Of a stretch of DNA of 64,000 bases, positions 48,656 to 58,076 are shown piece after piece. Position numbers and translations under genes: made by a program. Positions within the stretch are counted from its first letter, which is position 1; each line of letters begins with the position of its first letter. Location: the NCBI RefSeq assembly GCF_003217575.1, contig NZ_QJTC01000014.1, positions 1 through 64,000 on the forward strand, in the 5' to 3' direction. This DNA is from Xylophilus ampelinus. GTDB lineage: Bacteria > Pseudomonadota > Gammaproteobacteria > Burkholderiales > Burkholderiaceae_C. The notes under the pieces were generated by a model. The model did no database searches. It was not told the origin of the DNA and saw nothing but the letters and a program-made list of their open reading frames with translations.

Positions 48656-49803
48656 CGGCCGGGGGCGCCAGCCGGTGCGGCGGTGTCCGTGGTCTCGTGG
48701 TCGGACACCAGCCGCACCCGCGGTGCGACGGCGCACATCAACTCGTAGCCGACGGTGCCTGCGGCCTGCGCCACCTCGTCGATCGGCAGCACCGCGCCGC
48801 TGCCGGCCCGGCCCCACAGCGTGACCTCGGCGCCGAAGCCGGCGCCGGGCACCGGCGTCAGGTCGATCGCCAACATGTCCATGCTGACCCGTCCGACGAG
48901 CCGGGTGCGCACGCCGTCGACCAGCACCGGCGTGCCGGTGTCGCAGTGGCGCGGGTAGCCGTCGGCATAGCCGCAGGCGGCGACGCCGACGCGCAGCGGG
49001 CCGTCGGCGACGAAGCGGGAGCCGTAGCCCACCGTGTCGCCCGCGGCGAGTTGCTGCACGCCTATCAGCCGAGTCGACAGCGTCATCGTCGGCTGAAGGT
49101 CCCAGTGCGCGATGTCGTGCTCGGGGAAGTCGGGCGCGCTGCCGTAGAGAGCGATGCCGGGGCGCACCCAGTCGCCGCGCACTGCGGCGCCGTAGCGGGC
49201 GTCGCCCGCATGGCGGAGCAGGGCTGCGCTGTTGCTCACGCTGCGCTCGCCCGACAGGTCGTCGGTCACTTCCTGGAAGGCGTCCATTTGCCGGGCGACG
49301 CCGGCGGGGCCGTCGGCGTCGCTGAAATGGGTCATCAGGGAGACCTCGTCGACCTGGGTCAGCGCGCCCAGGCGGGTCCAGGCGGTGCGCAGCCGCTGCG
49401 GCGGGAAGCCGAGCCGGTTCATGCCGCTGTTCATCTTCAGGAACACCCGGTGCGGCTGCTGCGTTTTGTGGGTGGCGAGCATGTCGATCTGCTCGTCGCA
49501 GTGCACCGTGTGCCACAGGCCGAGGCGCGAGCACAGTTCCAGGTCGCGCTGCTCGAAGACGCCTTCCAGCAGCAGGACGGGCCCGCGCCAGCCCAGGGCG
49601 CGCAACCGCTCGGCCTCGGCCAGGTCGAGCGTCGCGAAGCCGTCGGCGCCGCGCAGGCCCTCGAACACCCGCTCGACGCCGTGGCCGTAGGCGTTGGCCT
49701 TGACGACGGCCCACAGCCGCGAATCGGGTGCCCCCCGGCGGGCGCGCTCCAGGTTGTGGCGGAGCGCCTCGGTATGCACGGTAGCGAGGATCGGACGTGG
49801 CAT
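48652..49803 (-). CDS. alr: Alanine racemase
   Basis: PLP enzyme converting L-alanine to D-alanine for peptidoglycan. The 383-aa product has the PLP-lysine signature [11 protein letters not shown] with Lys35, ALYGSAPD, the second catalytic base Tyr in TVGYGSRF, and the C-terminal domain elements [10 protein letters not shown] and EVTLWGRAG. The ATG at 49803 ([10 protein letters not shown]) is the conserved start; the frame is open to 49896. It is divergent from lplT, the usual partner in this family, and its stop overlaps the start of the membrane protein gene. Confidence 0.95.
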   Translation of the reverse strand: MPRPILATVHTEALRHNLERARRGAPDSRLWAVVKANAYGHGVERVFEGLRGADGFATLDLAEAERLRALGWRGPVLLLEGVFEQRDLELCSRLGLWHTVHCDEQIDMLATHKTQQPHRVFLKMNSGMNRLGFPPQRLRTAWTRLGALTQVDEVSLMTHFSDADGPAGVARQMDAFQEVTDDLSGERSVSNSAALLRHAGDARYGAAVRGDWVRPGIALYGSAPDFPEHDIAHWDLQPTMTLSTRLIGVQQLAAGDTVGYGSRFVADGPLRVGVAACGYADGYPRHCDTGTPVLVDGVRTRLVGRVSMDMLAIDLTPVPGAGFGAEVTLWGRAGSGAVLPIDEVAQAAGTVGYELMCAVAPRVRLVSDHETTDTAAPAGAPGR

Positions 49804-50007
49804 GGCAGGCGCGGCAGCGAAAACCCGCATTCTGGCAGCGTCGGCGCGGGTGCTGCCGGCTTGTCGGACAAGGGCGCGCATGGCCGACCGCGCCACCCCG
49901 GAACCGCCGAAACGGCAAAGGGACGCATGCTATAACCCGCCTCAGCCTCGTCGCCCGTAGACCTGCCACCCTTTTTGCCGGACCCACGCCGGCCTGTCAG
50001 CCATCGA

Positions 50008-51312
50008 ATGAAGCGCGGTTTCTACACGATCATGTCGGCGCAGTTCTTCTCGTCGCTGGCCGACAACGCGCTTTTCGTGGCGGCGGTGGAATTGCTCCGC
50101 ACCGGCGGCGCGCCCGAGTGGCAGCGCGCCGCGCTGGTGCCGATGTTCGCGCTGTTCTACGTTGTGCTGGCCCCGTTCGTGGGCGCCTTCGCCGACGCCA
50201 GGCCCAAGGGCACGGTGATGTTCTACAGCAATGCGATCAAGGTCGTGGGCTGCCTGATGATGCTGTTCGGTGCGCATCCGCTGGCGGCTTATGCGATCGT
50301 CGGCCTGGGCGCGGCGGCCTATTCGCCCGCCAAGTACGGCATCCTCACCGAGCTGCTGCCCGCCTCGCAGCTGGTGAAGGCCAACGGCTGGATCGAGGGA
50401 CTCACCATCTCCTCGATCATCCTGGGCGTGCTGCTCGGCGGACAACTGGTGGGCCGGCATTTGTCGGGCATGCTGCTCTCGTTCGATTTTCCGTTCGTCG
50501 ATACCAGCGTCGACACCGCGCCCGAAGCGGCGATCTTTTTGCTGATCTTCATCTATGCGATCGCGGCCTGGTTCAACACCCGCATCCCGCATACCGGCGT
50601 CGAGATGCGGCCGCTGTGCAAGGATCCGCAGCGCGGCATGCTGCGCAATACGCTGGAGCTGCTGCCCGATTTCTGGAGCTGCAACTCGCGCCTGTGGCGC
50701 GACCGGCTGGGCCAAATCTCGCTGTCTACCACCACGCTGTTCTGGGGCGTCTCGGGCAACCTGCGCTACATCGTGCTGGCCTGGAGTGCGGCCGCCCTGG
50801 GCTACAGCACCACCCAGGCCTCGTCCCTGGTGGGCGTGGTGGCCGTCGGCACCGCCGTGGGCGCGGTCGTCGCCTCTATGCGGATGCGGCTCGACATGGC
50901 GCCGCGGGTGATGCCGCTCGGTATCGGCATGGGCCTGCTGGTGATCGGCATGAACTTCATCGACAACGTCTGGGTGGCCGCGCCGTTCCTGATCCTGCTG
51001 GGCGGCATCGGAGGCTTCCTGGTGGTGCCGATGAACGCGCTGCTGCAGCACCGCGGTCACAACCTGATGGGCGCCGGCCGTTCGATCGCGGTGCAGAACT
51101 TCAACGAGCAGGCCTGCATTCTGGGGCTGGGCGCGATGTACAGCGTGTCGACCAAGTTCGGCGTGTCGGCCTTCGGCGCGATCACCGGCTTCGGCGTCGT
51201 GGTGGCCGGCGCGATGTGGGCGATCCAGCGCTGGCATGCGCACAACCTGATCGCCCACAAGGACGAGGTGGAGCATTTGATGGCCATTGCCCGCCACGAC
51301 GACCACCACTGA
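50008..51312 (+). CDS. lplT: Lysophospholipid transporter LplT
   Basis: MFS flippase of 434 aa that moves lysophospholipids inward for re-acylation. Family-specific start MKRGFYTIMSAQFFSSLADN, then FVGAFADARPKGTVMFYSN (loop 2-3 motif), AAYSPAKYGILTELLPASQL, VKANGWIEGLTISSIILG and RGHNLMGAGRSIAVQNFNEQ. About 12 TM segments. ATG at 50008 is the family start (an in-frame ATG lies at 49975). No acyltransferase/ACP synthetase gene (aas) follows, which is usual outside enterobacteria. Divergent from alr. Confidence 0.95.
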   Translation: MKRGFYTIMSAQFFSSLADNALFVAAVELLRTGGAPEWQRAALVPMFALFYVVLAPFVGAFADARPKGTVMFYSNAIKVVGCLMMLFGAHPLAAYAIVGLGAAAYSPAKYGILTELLPASQLVKANGWIEGLTISSIILGVLLGGQLVGRHLSGMLLSFDFPFVDTSVDTAPEAAIFLLIFIYAIAAWFNTRIPHTGVEMRPLCKDPQRGMLRNTLELLPDFWSCNSRLWRDRLGQISLSTTTLFWGVSGNLRYIVLAWSAAALGYSTTQASSLVGVVAVGTAVGAVVASMRMRLDMAPRVMPLGIGMGLLVIGMNFIDNVWVAAPFLILLGGIGGFLVVPMNALLQHRGHNLMGAGRSIAVQNFNEQACILGLGAMYSVSTKFGVSAFGAITGFGVVVAGAMWAIQRWHAHNLIAHKDEVEHLMAIARHDDHH

Positions 51313-51496
51313 GGTGGGTTGCTGGCTACTGCGCGGCTGCAAGGCGGCGTTGCGGGGCCCGGTACCCCGCCTGCGCCTTGTCCTGCAGCCGCTCGCTCCG
51401 CCCTTGAGGGTGGTGGGGCCGCCTCCGTTTCCATTTCAACTTTTCGCACGTGCCGGTCAGTGCTGTGGCTGCGTTTTGATGTCCATTGGCCGTTCC

Positions 51497-52387
51497 ATGC
51501 CTTCTTCCGTCCTGTCCGCCCTCGCGCTGGTGCTCAATGCTTTCGTCTGGGGATGCGCCTGGTGGCCGTTTCGGCTCCTGGAGGCGCACGGGCTACATCC
51601 GCTGTGGGCGACGGCGACCATCTACGCGTTCGCGCTGGCGTGCCTGCCGGCGTGGAGGCCGCTCGCCTGGCGGGCGCTGCGGACGCATCCGGGGCTGTGG
51701 CTGCTGGCGGGTGCGGCGGGCCTCACCAACATCTGCTTCAATTGGGGCGTGACCCAGGGCGACGTGGTGCGGGTGGTGATGCTGTTCTACCTGATGCCCG
51801 TCTGGACGGTGGTGCTGGCCTGGCCGCTGCTGGGCGAGCGGCCGCGGCCCGCGGCGCTGCTGCGCATGGCGCTGGCGGTGGCCGGCGTGGTGACGATCCT
51901 GAAGGTGCCGGGCACCGACTGGCCGGCACCGGGCAGCCTGTCCGACGGGCTCGGCTTGGCGGGCGGTTTCTGCTTCTCGCTCACCAACATCCTGCTGCGG
52001 CGGCTGCGCGGGGTGCCGGGCACCGGCCGCACGCTGGCGATGTTCGGCGGCGGCTTCGCGACCGCGGGGGCGCTGGCCCTGGCCGGGCTGGCGGTGGGTT
52101 CGGTCCCGGCACCGCCCGCGCCCGGCATGGCCTGGGTGGCGACGGCGCTGGTACTGGCGTTGTGCTTCCTGGTGGGCAACGTGGCGCTGCAGTACGGCGC
52201 GGCCCGGCTTACCGCGCAGGGCACGTCGCTGGTGATGCTGTCGGAAGTGGTGTTCGCCAGCGTGTCCTCGGTGGCGCTGGGCGCGTCGGCCATGGCACCG
52301 CGGATCGCGTTGGGCGGTGCGATGGTGGTGGCGGCGGCCGTGTGGTCGGCCTGGGCGCCGCGCCAGGACGGCCACGGCGGCGGCTGA
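51497..52387 (+). CDS. DMT-family (EamA) transporter, YddG-like
   Basis: Ten-TM drug/metabolite exporter of 296 aa with two EamA repeats. Repeat one: LNAFVWGCAWWPFRLLEAHG, NICFNWGVTQGDVVRVVMLF, YLMPVWTVVLAWPLLGER. Repeat two: GFCFSLTNILLRRLRG, VALQYGAARLTAQGTSLVML and SEVVFASVSSVALG. The ending of each repeat with the P/L-x-E pattern is typical; the pattern resembles YddG, an aromatic amino-acid exporter, but substrate is unproven. The start could also be the in-frame ATG at 51479. The stop is followed 50 nt later by trehalase. Confidence 0.88.
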   Translation: MPSSVLSALALVLNAFVWGCAWWPFRLLEAHGLHPLWATATIYAFALACLPAWRPLAWRALRTHPGLWLLAGAAGLTNICFNWGVTQGDVVRVVMLFYLMPVWTVVLAWPLLGERPRPAALLRMALAVAGVVTILKVPGTDWPAPGSLSDGLGLAGGFCFSLTNILLRRLRGVPGTGRTLAMFGGGFATAGALALAGLAVGSVPAPPAPGMAWVATALVLALCFLVGNVALQYGAARLTAQGTSLVMLSEVVFASVSSVALGASAMAPRIALGGAMVVAAAVWSAWAPRQDGHGGG

Positions 52388-52437
52388 CGCGCAGTCCGCG
52401 GTACCGGCCGCACGCATCTCGAAACGCGGGATCGGGC

Positions 52438-54147
52438 ATGGCTGCGGACAATGCGCCGATGCTGCGTTCCTCCTTTCCCGACCCCGTGCCGCCGGTGGCG
52501 ACCGCGCCCGGCGCAGGCGATCCGCCCGATGCCGCACGGCGCCAGGCCGCCGCCGCCCAGGCCCCGGCACACGACACCCTGTCGCCGGCGGACCGCTACG
52601 AGGAGCTGTTCCTCGCGGTGCAGAAGGCGCGTGTCTTCGCCGACAGCAAGGTCTTCGTCGACTGCGCGCCCCGCCATGCGCCGGCCGACATCCTGCGCGA
52701 CTACCGGGCGCAGCAGGCGCAGCCGGGCTTCGACCTGCATGCCTTCGTGCATGCGCATTTCGAGGTGCAGCCGGCCACCGACTGCCACTACCTCTCGGTC
52801 CCCGGCCAGCCGCTGGTGGACCATATCGACGCGCTGTGGCCGGTGCTCACGCGGCACCCGGCGGCGCATCCGCCGCAATCGTCCCTGCTGCAGCTGCCGC
52901 ACCCGTACGTGGTGCCGGGCGGGCGGTTCGCCGAGCTGTACTACTGGGATTCGTACTTCACGATGCTCGGCATGGCCGACAGCGGGCAGGCGGCGCTGGT
53001 GCATGCGATGACCGACAACTTCGCCTACCTGATCGACACCTACGACTTCGTGCCCAACGGCACCCGCAGCTACTACCTGAGCCGCTCCCAGCCGCCGGTC
53101 TTCGCGCTGATGGTGGAGCTGTGCGAGGCCTGCGGCGGCCCGGCCGCTGCCGGTTACCTGCCCCAGTTGCGCAAGGAACACGCCTGGTGGATGGCGGGCG
53201 CCGACAGCATCGCACCGGGCGAGGCGGGACAGCACGTGGTGCGCCTGTCCGACGGCACCCTGCTCAACCGCTACTGGGATGCCCGCGAAACCCCGCGCGA
53301 GGAGTCGTATGCCGAGGACGTGGAAACGGCGGCCCAGCAGGCCGGCCGGCGCCCGGCGCCCGCGGTGTACCGCGACCTGCGGGCGGCGGCCGAATCGGGC
53401 TGGGACTTCAGCAGCCGCTGGCTCTGCGATCCGCAGGACGTGGTGAAACCGTCGCTGCGCCTGTGCGAGATCCGCACCACCGCCATCCTGCCGGTGGACT
53501 TGAACGCCTTCCTCTACCGGCTGGAGGCCACCATCGCCCGGCTGGCCCGCACCACCGGCGACGCGGCCACCGCCGCCCGGTTCGACCGGCAGGCCGAGGC
53601 GCGCCGCGCGGCGGTGCAGCGGCTGATGTGGAACGCGGAGGAGGGCGCCTTCTTCGATTACGACTGGGAGCATCGCCGGCTGCGCCACGCCCTCAGCGCC
53701 GCCACGGTGGTGCCGCTCTTCGCCGGCCTGGCTTCGCAGGCGCAGGCCGATGCGCTGGCCGGCACCGTGCAAGCCCGGCTGCTCGCGCCCGGCGGCCTGG
53801 CCACCAGCGAGACCGAGAGCCACGAGCAGTGGGACCGCCCCAACGGCTGGGCGCCGCTGCAGTGGATGGCGATTCGCGGCCTGGCCGATTACGGCCACAC
53901 GGCCTTGGCCGACACCATCGCCCACCGTTGGCTCGACAGCGTCGGCGCCGTCTATGCCCGGGAAGGCAAGCTGGTCGAGAAGTACACGATGCGCGACACC
54001 GGCGACGGCACCGCGGCCGCGGGCGGCGACGGCGGCGAATACCCGCTGCAGGACGGCTTCGGCTGGACCAACGGCGTCACCCGCCGTTTGCTGCACGGCT
54101 GCCCCGGGCATCCGGCGCACGGTGCATGCCACCGGCCTGGCGCCTGA
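52438..54147 (+). CDS. Alpha,alpha-trehalase (GH37)
   Basis: Inverting hydrolase splitting trehalose into two glucose units. Product of 569 aa. GH37 signatures are present: VPGGRFAELYYWDSYFTMLG (first signature), EESYAEDVET, GWDFSSRWLCD, and QWDRPNGWAPLQWMAIRGLA (second signature); the Gly-rich GGDGGEYPLQDGFGWTNGV near the C-terminus completes the active site. No signal peptide is evident (Pro/Ala-rich leader), so it is probably cytoplasmic, TreF-like rather than periplasmic TreA-like. An alternative start is ATG 52459. Low-complexity leader before res 45. Confidence 0.93.
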   Translation: MAADNAPMLRSSFPDPVPPVATAPGAGDPPDAARRQAAAAQAPAHDTLSPADRYEELFLAVQKARVFADSKVFVDCAPRHAPADILRDYRAQQAQPGFDLHAFVHAHFEVQPATDCHYLSVPGQPLVDHIDALWPVLTRHPAAHPPQSSLLQLPHPYVVPGGRFAELYYWDSYFTMLGMADSGQAALVHAMTDNFAYLIDTYDFVPNGTRSYYLSRSQPPVFALMVELCEACGGPAAAGYLPQLRKEHAWWMAGADSIAPGEAGQHVVRLSDGTLLNRYWDARETPREESYAEDVETAAQQAGRRPAPAVYRDLRAAAESGWDFSSRWLCDPQDVVKPSLRLCEIRTTAILPVDLNAFLYRLEATIARLARTTGDAATAARFDRQAEARRAAVQRLMWNAEEGAFFDYDWEHRRLRHALSAATVVPLFAGLASQAQADALAGTVQARLLAPGGLATSETESHEQWDRPNGWAPLQWMAIRGLADYGHTALADTIAHRWLDSVGAVYAREGKLVEKYTMRDTGDGTAAAGGDGGEYPLQDGFGWTNGVTRRLLHGCPGHPAHGACHRPGA

Positions 54148-54180
54148 ATCCCGCTATCGGCGCCCTGCGAAAATGCCCGG

Positions 54181-54633
54181 ATGAACAAGCTCTTCAAAGT
54201 GATCGTGCCCGTCGGCTGCCTGGTGCTGCTGGCCGCGGCCTTCGGTACCTACGGCTGGCGCGGCGTGGCGGTGGTGGGCGGCGGCATCACGATGTGGCTG
54301 CTGATGCACTTCACCCGGATGATGACGGTGCTCAAGCGCGCCTCCGACCGGCCGGTGGGCTACGTGGGCAGCGCGGTGATGCTCAACGCCAAGCTCAAGC
54401 CGCAGTCGACCCTGCTCCATGTAATGGCGCTCACCCGTGCCCTCGGCGAGCAGCGCAGCCCGGTCGGCGAGCAGCCCGAGGTCTACCGCTGGACCGACGG
54501 CACCCGGTCGTACGTGGACTGCACATTCGACGGCGGCCTTCTTGTCCGCTGGCAGCTCACCCGGCCCGCGCCGGAGCCCGACGAAGGCGCAACCGCCCGT
54601 GTCGCCGGTGCTCCGACGGCCGGCACGCCTTAA
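54181..54633 (+). CDS. Conserved membrane protein of unknown function upstream of ilvE
   Basis: Product of 150 aa. Two N-terminal TM helices (FKVIVPVGCLVLLAAAFGTY and VAVVGGGITMWLLMHFTRMM), then a soluble domain: VLKRASDRPVGYVGSAVMLN, STLLHVMALTRALGEQ and YRWTDGTRSYVDCTFDGGLL. Proteins of this type are common in Burkholderiales immediately upstream of ilvE and are sometimes labelled glycerate kinase in databases, with no sequence support for that visible here. Function unknown. Confidence 0.75.
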   Translation: MNKLFKVIVPVGCLVLLAAAFGTYGWRGVAVVGGGITMWLLMHFTRMMTVLKRASDRPVGYVGSAVMLNAKLKPQSTLLHVMALTRALGEQRSPVGEQPEVYRWTDGTRSYVDCTFDGGLLVRWQLTRPAPEPDEGATARVAGAPTAGTP

Positions 54634-54637
54634 AATC
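54632..54637 (+). promoter_or_regulatory. Candidate -10 element for ilvE
   Basis: TAAAAT, overlapping the stop codon of the upstream gene, in the context CTTAAAATCCCGGGT, 52 nt before the ilvE start. A clear -35 is not visible. Confidence 0.35.
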
Positions 54638-54688
54638 CCGGGTTTCCCCGACCTCGATCCTTTTTCCGGACACCCAAGGACACCCCGC

Positions 54689-55633
54689 ATGAGCCTCGTC
54701 CCCCCCGCGCCCTCCCTGTCCGACCGCGACGGCAAGATCTGGATGGACGGCCAGCTCGTCGACTGGCGCGACGCCAAGATCCACGTCCTGACCCACACGC
54801 TGCACTACGGCTGCGGTGTCTTCGAAGGCGTGCGTGCCTACGAGACGGTCGACGGCACCGCGATCTTCCGGCTGCATGAGCATACCGAGCGCCTGTTCAA
54901 CAGCGCCAAGATACTGCGGATGAAGCTGCCCTTCACCCAGGACGAGATCAACGAGGCGCACCGGACGGTGGTGCGCGAGAACCAGCTGGCCTCGTGCTAC
55001 CTGCGGCCGCTGGCCTGGATCGGCTCCGAGAAGCTGGGCGTCAGCCCACGCGGCAACACCATCCACGCGATGGTCGCGGCCTGGTCTTGGGGCGCCTACC
55101 TGGGCGACGAAGGCATGCAGCGCGGCATCCGCGTCAAGACTTCGAGCTACACCCGCCACCACGTCAACATCACGATGACGCAGGCCAAGGCGGTGAGCAA
55201 CTACACCAACTCGATCCTCGCCAACATGGAGGCGCTCGACGACGGCTACGACGAGGCTTTGCTGCTCGACGCCTCGGGCTTCGTGTCGGAAGGCGCGGGC
55301 GAGAACGTATTCGTGGTCAAGGGCGGCGTGGTCTACACGCCCGACCTGTCGGCCGGCGCGCTGAACGGCATCACCCGCAACACGATTCTGCACATCTGCA
55401 AGGACCTCGGCATCGAACTGGTGCAGAAGCGCATCACCCGCGACGAGGTCTACATCGCCGACGAGGCCTTCTTCACCGGCACCGCCGCCGAAGTCACGCC
55501 GATCCGCGAGTTCGACCGCATCGAGATCGGCCCGGGCTCGCGCGGTCCGGTCACCGGGAAGATTCAGTCGGCGTTCTTCGACATCGTCAACGGCCGCAAT
55601 CCCAAGTACGCTCACTGGCTCACCAAGGTCTGA
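54689..55633 (+). CDS. ilvE: Branched-chain amino-acid aminotransferase
   Basis: Class IV PLP transaminase making Val, Leu and Ile from their 2-oxo acids with glutamate. The 314-aa product shows KIWMDGQLVDWRDAKIHVLT, HTLHYGCGVFEGVRAYET, the PLP lysine in MTQAKAVSNYTNSILANMEA, and the class IV signature region EALLLDASGFVSEGAGENVF, plus FFTGTAAEVTPIREFD. Length and motifs are standard for type I IlvE. ACCCAAGGACAC before the ATG gives a weak AAGGA site. It is followed after 4 nt by the zinc-finger gene, so they form an operon. Confidence 0.95.
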   Translation: MSLVPPAPSLSDRDGKIWMDGQLVDWRDAKIHVLTHTLHYGCGVFEGVRAYETVDGTAIFRLHEHTERLFNSAKILRMKLPFTQDEINEAHRTVVRENQLASCYLRPLAWIGSEKLGVSPRGNTIHAMVAAWSWGAYLGDEGMQRGIRVKTSSYTRHHVNITMTQAKAVSNYTNSILANMEALDDGYDEALLLDASGFVSEGAGENVFVVKGGVVYTPDLSAGALNGITRNTILHICKDLGIELVQKRITRDEVYIADEAFFTGTAAEVTPIREFDRIEIGPGSRGPVTGKIQSAFFDIVNGRNPKYAHWLTKV

Positions 55634-55637
55634 CGCG

Positions 55638-55898
55638 ATGACTGTCCCTTCCCATCCCTCCCACCCTTCCAACCTGGCCGCGTCGGTGAAGCGCCCGGTG
55701 GTCGTGGTCGAACTCGTGGCGGCCGACCTCAACGCCAACGGCGGCGTCTTCTGCCCGAGCCCCAAGGCCGACATGAAGCTCTGGAACACCCATCCCAAGG
55801 TGTACCTGGACGTGGCGCACTCCGGCGAGGCCAAGTGCCCGTACTGCGGCACGGTCTACCGCCTGCGAGCGGGCGAAACGGTGCGTGCCGGCCACTGA
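55638..55898 (+). CDS. Zinc-finger domain protein (CHCC type)
   Basis: Small protein of 86 aa containing GGVFCPSPKADMKLWNTHPK, VYLDVAHSGEAKCPYCGTVY: the C-x(n)-H-x(n)-C-x2-C pattern of the zf-CHCC family (related to the zinc-binding end of mitochondrial complex I subunit NDUFS6). It is regularly found just after ilvE in Burkholderiales and precedes LPS-core genes. Probably binds one zinc ion; role unknown. Starts 4 nt after the ilvE stop. Confidence 0.88.
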   Translation: MTVPSHPSHPSNLAASVKRPVVVVELVAADLNANGGVFCPSPKADMKLWNTHPKVYLDVAHSGEAKCPYCGTVYRLRAGETVRAGH

Positions 55899-55986
55899 GC
55901 CGCGCGCGCCGACCGCCTTCCGCTTCCCGGGCCTTCCTCTCTTGCAATCCCTACACGGCGACCGCGCAGGCGGCGTTGACCGGCCG

Positions 55987-56778
55987 ATGGCCGCTGTGCG
56001 CACGCCCACGCTGTCGGTCGCGGTTCTCACCCGCAACGAAGCTCATCGGATCCGCGACTGCCTGGACAGCGCGGCGTCGATCGCGCACGAGCTGGTCGTG
56101 GTCGACAGCGGCAGCACCGACGGCACCATGGCCGCGGCCGAGGCCGCCGGCGCCCGGGTGTTCTCCCATCCCGACTGGCAGGGTTTCGCGGTGCAGCGCA
56201 ATCGGCTGCTGGCGCATTGCACCGGCGACTACGTGTTCTTTCTCGATGCCGACGAACAGATGACATCCGAACTGCGCGACGAGCTGCAGGCCATCGTGCA
56301 GAGCGGCGCCCGCGGCGTCTGGAAGATCCGCTGGCGCATGGTCGCCTTCGGCCGGCCGCTCACCTGGTACCGCGCGCAGTCGCATATCGAGCGCCTGTTC
56401 CCCCGCGAACTGCTGCGCGAATTCACCGGCGTGGTCCACGAGGAGGCGCAGCTGCAGGGCGAACCGCTGCCGCGTCACCTGGTGCGTGCGCCCTTGCTGC
56501 ACCACTCGCGCGAGACGGTGCGCGGCAGCCTGGAAAAACTTACCCAGTACGCGATGCTGGGCGCCGCCAAGCGCGCCGCGCTCGGCAAGCGCGGCGGCGT
56601 GCTGCGGGGCCTGGCTTCGGGCCTGAGCATGTTCTTGCGGCTGTACGTGCTGCGCCTCGGCTTCCTCTGCGGCGGCGCGGGCTTCCTGTACTGCCTGTTC
56701 GTCGCGCTGGAGAGTTTCTTCCGCTACGCCGCGCTGTCGTACGACCGCGCGCACCTCACCGGACAGGTCGTCCGATGA
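55987..56778 (+). CDS. Glycosyltransferase family 2 (WaaE/KdtX-like, LPS core)
   Basis: Product of 263 aa. GT-A fold start LSVAVLTRNEAHRIRDCLDS, HELVVVDSGSTDGTMAAAEA, metal-binding DxD as FFLDADEQMTSELRDEL, then RWRMVAFGRPLTWYRAQSHI and EFTGVVHEEAQL, as in WaaE/KdtX enzymes that add glucose to the LPS inner-core heptose. A C-terminal hydrophobic segment (LRLGFLCGGAGFLYCLFVAL) is membrane-associated. ATG at 55987 is preferred on size; the frame is open to 55885, which would overlap the zinc-finger gene. Its stop overlaps the next start (ATGA). Confidence 0.87.
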   Translation: MAAVRTPTLSVAVLTRNEAHRIRDCLDSAASIAHELVVVDSGSTDGTMAAAEAAGARVFSHPDWQGFAVQRNRLLAHCTGDYVFFLDADEQMTSELRDELQAIVQSGARGVWKIRWRMVAFGRPLTWYRAQSHIERLFPRELLREFTGVVHEEAQLQGEPLPRHLVRAPLLHHSRETVRGSLEKLTQYAMLGAAKRAALGKRGGVLRGLASGLSMFLRLYVLRLGFLCGGAGFLYCLFVALESFFRYAALSYDRAHLTGQVVR

Positions 56779-58076
56779 AGGTGGAGCGCTATGCGGTGCC
56801 GCTGGTCTCGGCGGCGGCCTTTCTCATACCCGGGCTGGCGCTGTGGCTGCCCTCGGGCTATTCCATCGGTGCGGCGGTGCTGCTGCTCGGCGCGCTGGTG
56901 CTGCTGCCGCTCGGCGACCGGCGCATCCGACCGCTGGAGGGCGCCGGCTGGTTGGCGCTCTCGATCGTGGCGATGGCTTTTTTCTGGCTGCTGGACTCGC
57001 GCTCCGGCCGGACCGACTGGGGCGGCTTCGACCGGCCCACCAAGTACATGATCGCGCTGCCCTGCCTGCTGCTGGTGCATGTGTACGCGCCGCGGGTCAA
57101 GCCGTTCTTCTGGGGCATCGCGATCGGCGCCATCGGCAGCGGCGGCATCGCGCTCTACCAGCGCGCGGTGCCGCACCTGCCGCGGGCGATGGGCTACACC
57201 AACGCGATCCAGTTCGGCGATCTGGCGCTGCTGCTGGGTCTGATGTGCCTCACCTTGTTCGCGGTACGGCCGCCGGGCTTCGCCCGACATTGGCAGCGCG
57301 CGGTGCTGCTGCTGGGGGCCTTGCTGGGCGGGCTGGCGTCGGTGCTGTCGGAGACGCGCGGCGGTTGGTTGGCGCTGGTGGTGGTGCTGCCGGTGCTGGT
57401 GGTGCTGCTCTGGTGCCACCTGCCGCACAAGCAGATGCTGCGGGTGCTGGCGGCAGCCGTGGTCGGCATCGGCCTGCTCGGCCTGACGCAGCCGCACATG
57501 ATCGACTACCGCCTGGAAAAGGCCCGCACCGAGCTGCAGCAGTACGAGAAGGGCGACCAGGAGGTCACTTCCGTCGGCCAGCGGCTGTCGCACTGGAAAC
57601 TGGCTTGGCAGATGGGCTGGGACCGGCCCCTGACCGGCTGGACGCAGAACGGCTACGAGGTGGAAAAGGCCCGCCGGGTGCACGCCGGCCTGGCCCACCC
57701 CAGCGTGCTCAGCTTCAGCCATGCGCACAACGAGGTGCTCGACATTTTCGCCAAGCGCGGACTGCCCGGCGTGACGGCGCTGCTGTTCTTCTACGCGGTC
57801 CCGCTGTGGCTGTTCTGGCCGCGCCGCGGGCTGCGCCCCTGCCCCGACCCCGACCCCGATCCGACCGCTCTGGCGCTGCGGGTGGTGGGCGTGCTGGTGC
57901 CCGTCTGTTGCATCGCCTTCGGGCTGACCCAGGTGTTCATGGCACACAACAGCGGCAACATGTGCTACCTGTTCTTCACCCTGCTGGTCTACGGCTGCCT
58001 GCGCGGCCACGAGGCGAGGGCGGCCGCCCCGCCCGCCACCGGAGCCCCGGCCGATGCATGTCCTGCTCGTCAATAA
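56775..58076 (+). CDS. O-antigen ligase family protein
   Basis: Polytopic inner-membrane protein of 433 aa with about 11-12 TM segments. Wzy_C/WaaL-type landmarks: SETRGGWLALVVVLPVLVVL (conserved RGxW region), the large periplasmic loop from about res 236 to 330 with RLSHWKLAWQMGWDRPLTGW, and SFSHAHNEVLDIFAKRGLPG, whose His is the family's conserved catalytic residue. It attaches O-antigen or glycan from undecaprenyl-PP to lipid A-core. The start overlaps the upstream stop by 4 nt; the end overlaps the next gene by 23 nt. Confidence 0.88.
   Translation: MKVERYAVPLVSAAAFLIPGLALWLPSGYSIGAAVLLLGALVLLPLGDRRIRPLEGAGWLALSIVAMAFFWLLDSRSGRTDWGGFDRPTKYMIALPCLLLVHVYAPRVKPFFWGIAIGAIGSGGIALYQRAVPHLPRAMGYTNAIQFGDLALLLGLMCLTLFAVRPPGFARHWQRAVLLLGALLGGLASVLSETRGGWLALVVVLPVLVVLLWCHLPHKQMLRVLAAAVVGIGLLGLTQPHMIDYRLEKARTELQQYEKGDQEVTSVGQRLSHWKLAWQMGWDRPLTGWTQNGYEVEKARRVHAGLAHPSVLSFSHAHNEVLDIFAKRGLPGVTALLFFYAVPLWLFWPRRGLRPCPDPDPDPTALALRVVGVLVPVCCIAFGLTQVFMAHNSGNMCYLFFTLLVYGCLRGHEARAAAPPATGAPADACPARQ

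Noticed and set aside
54181-54633. Annotation as glycerate kinase
   Set aside because: The protein is 150 aa with two TM helices and no kinase motif; such labels appear to be propagated errors.
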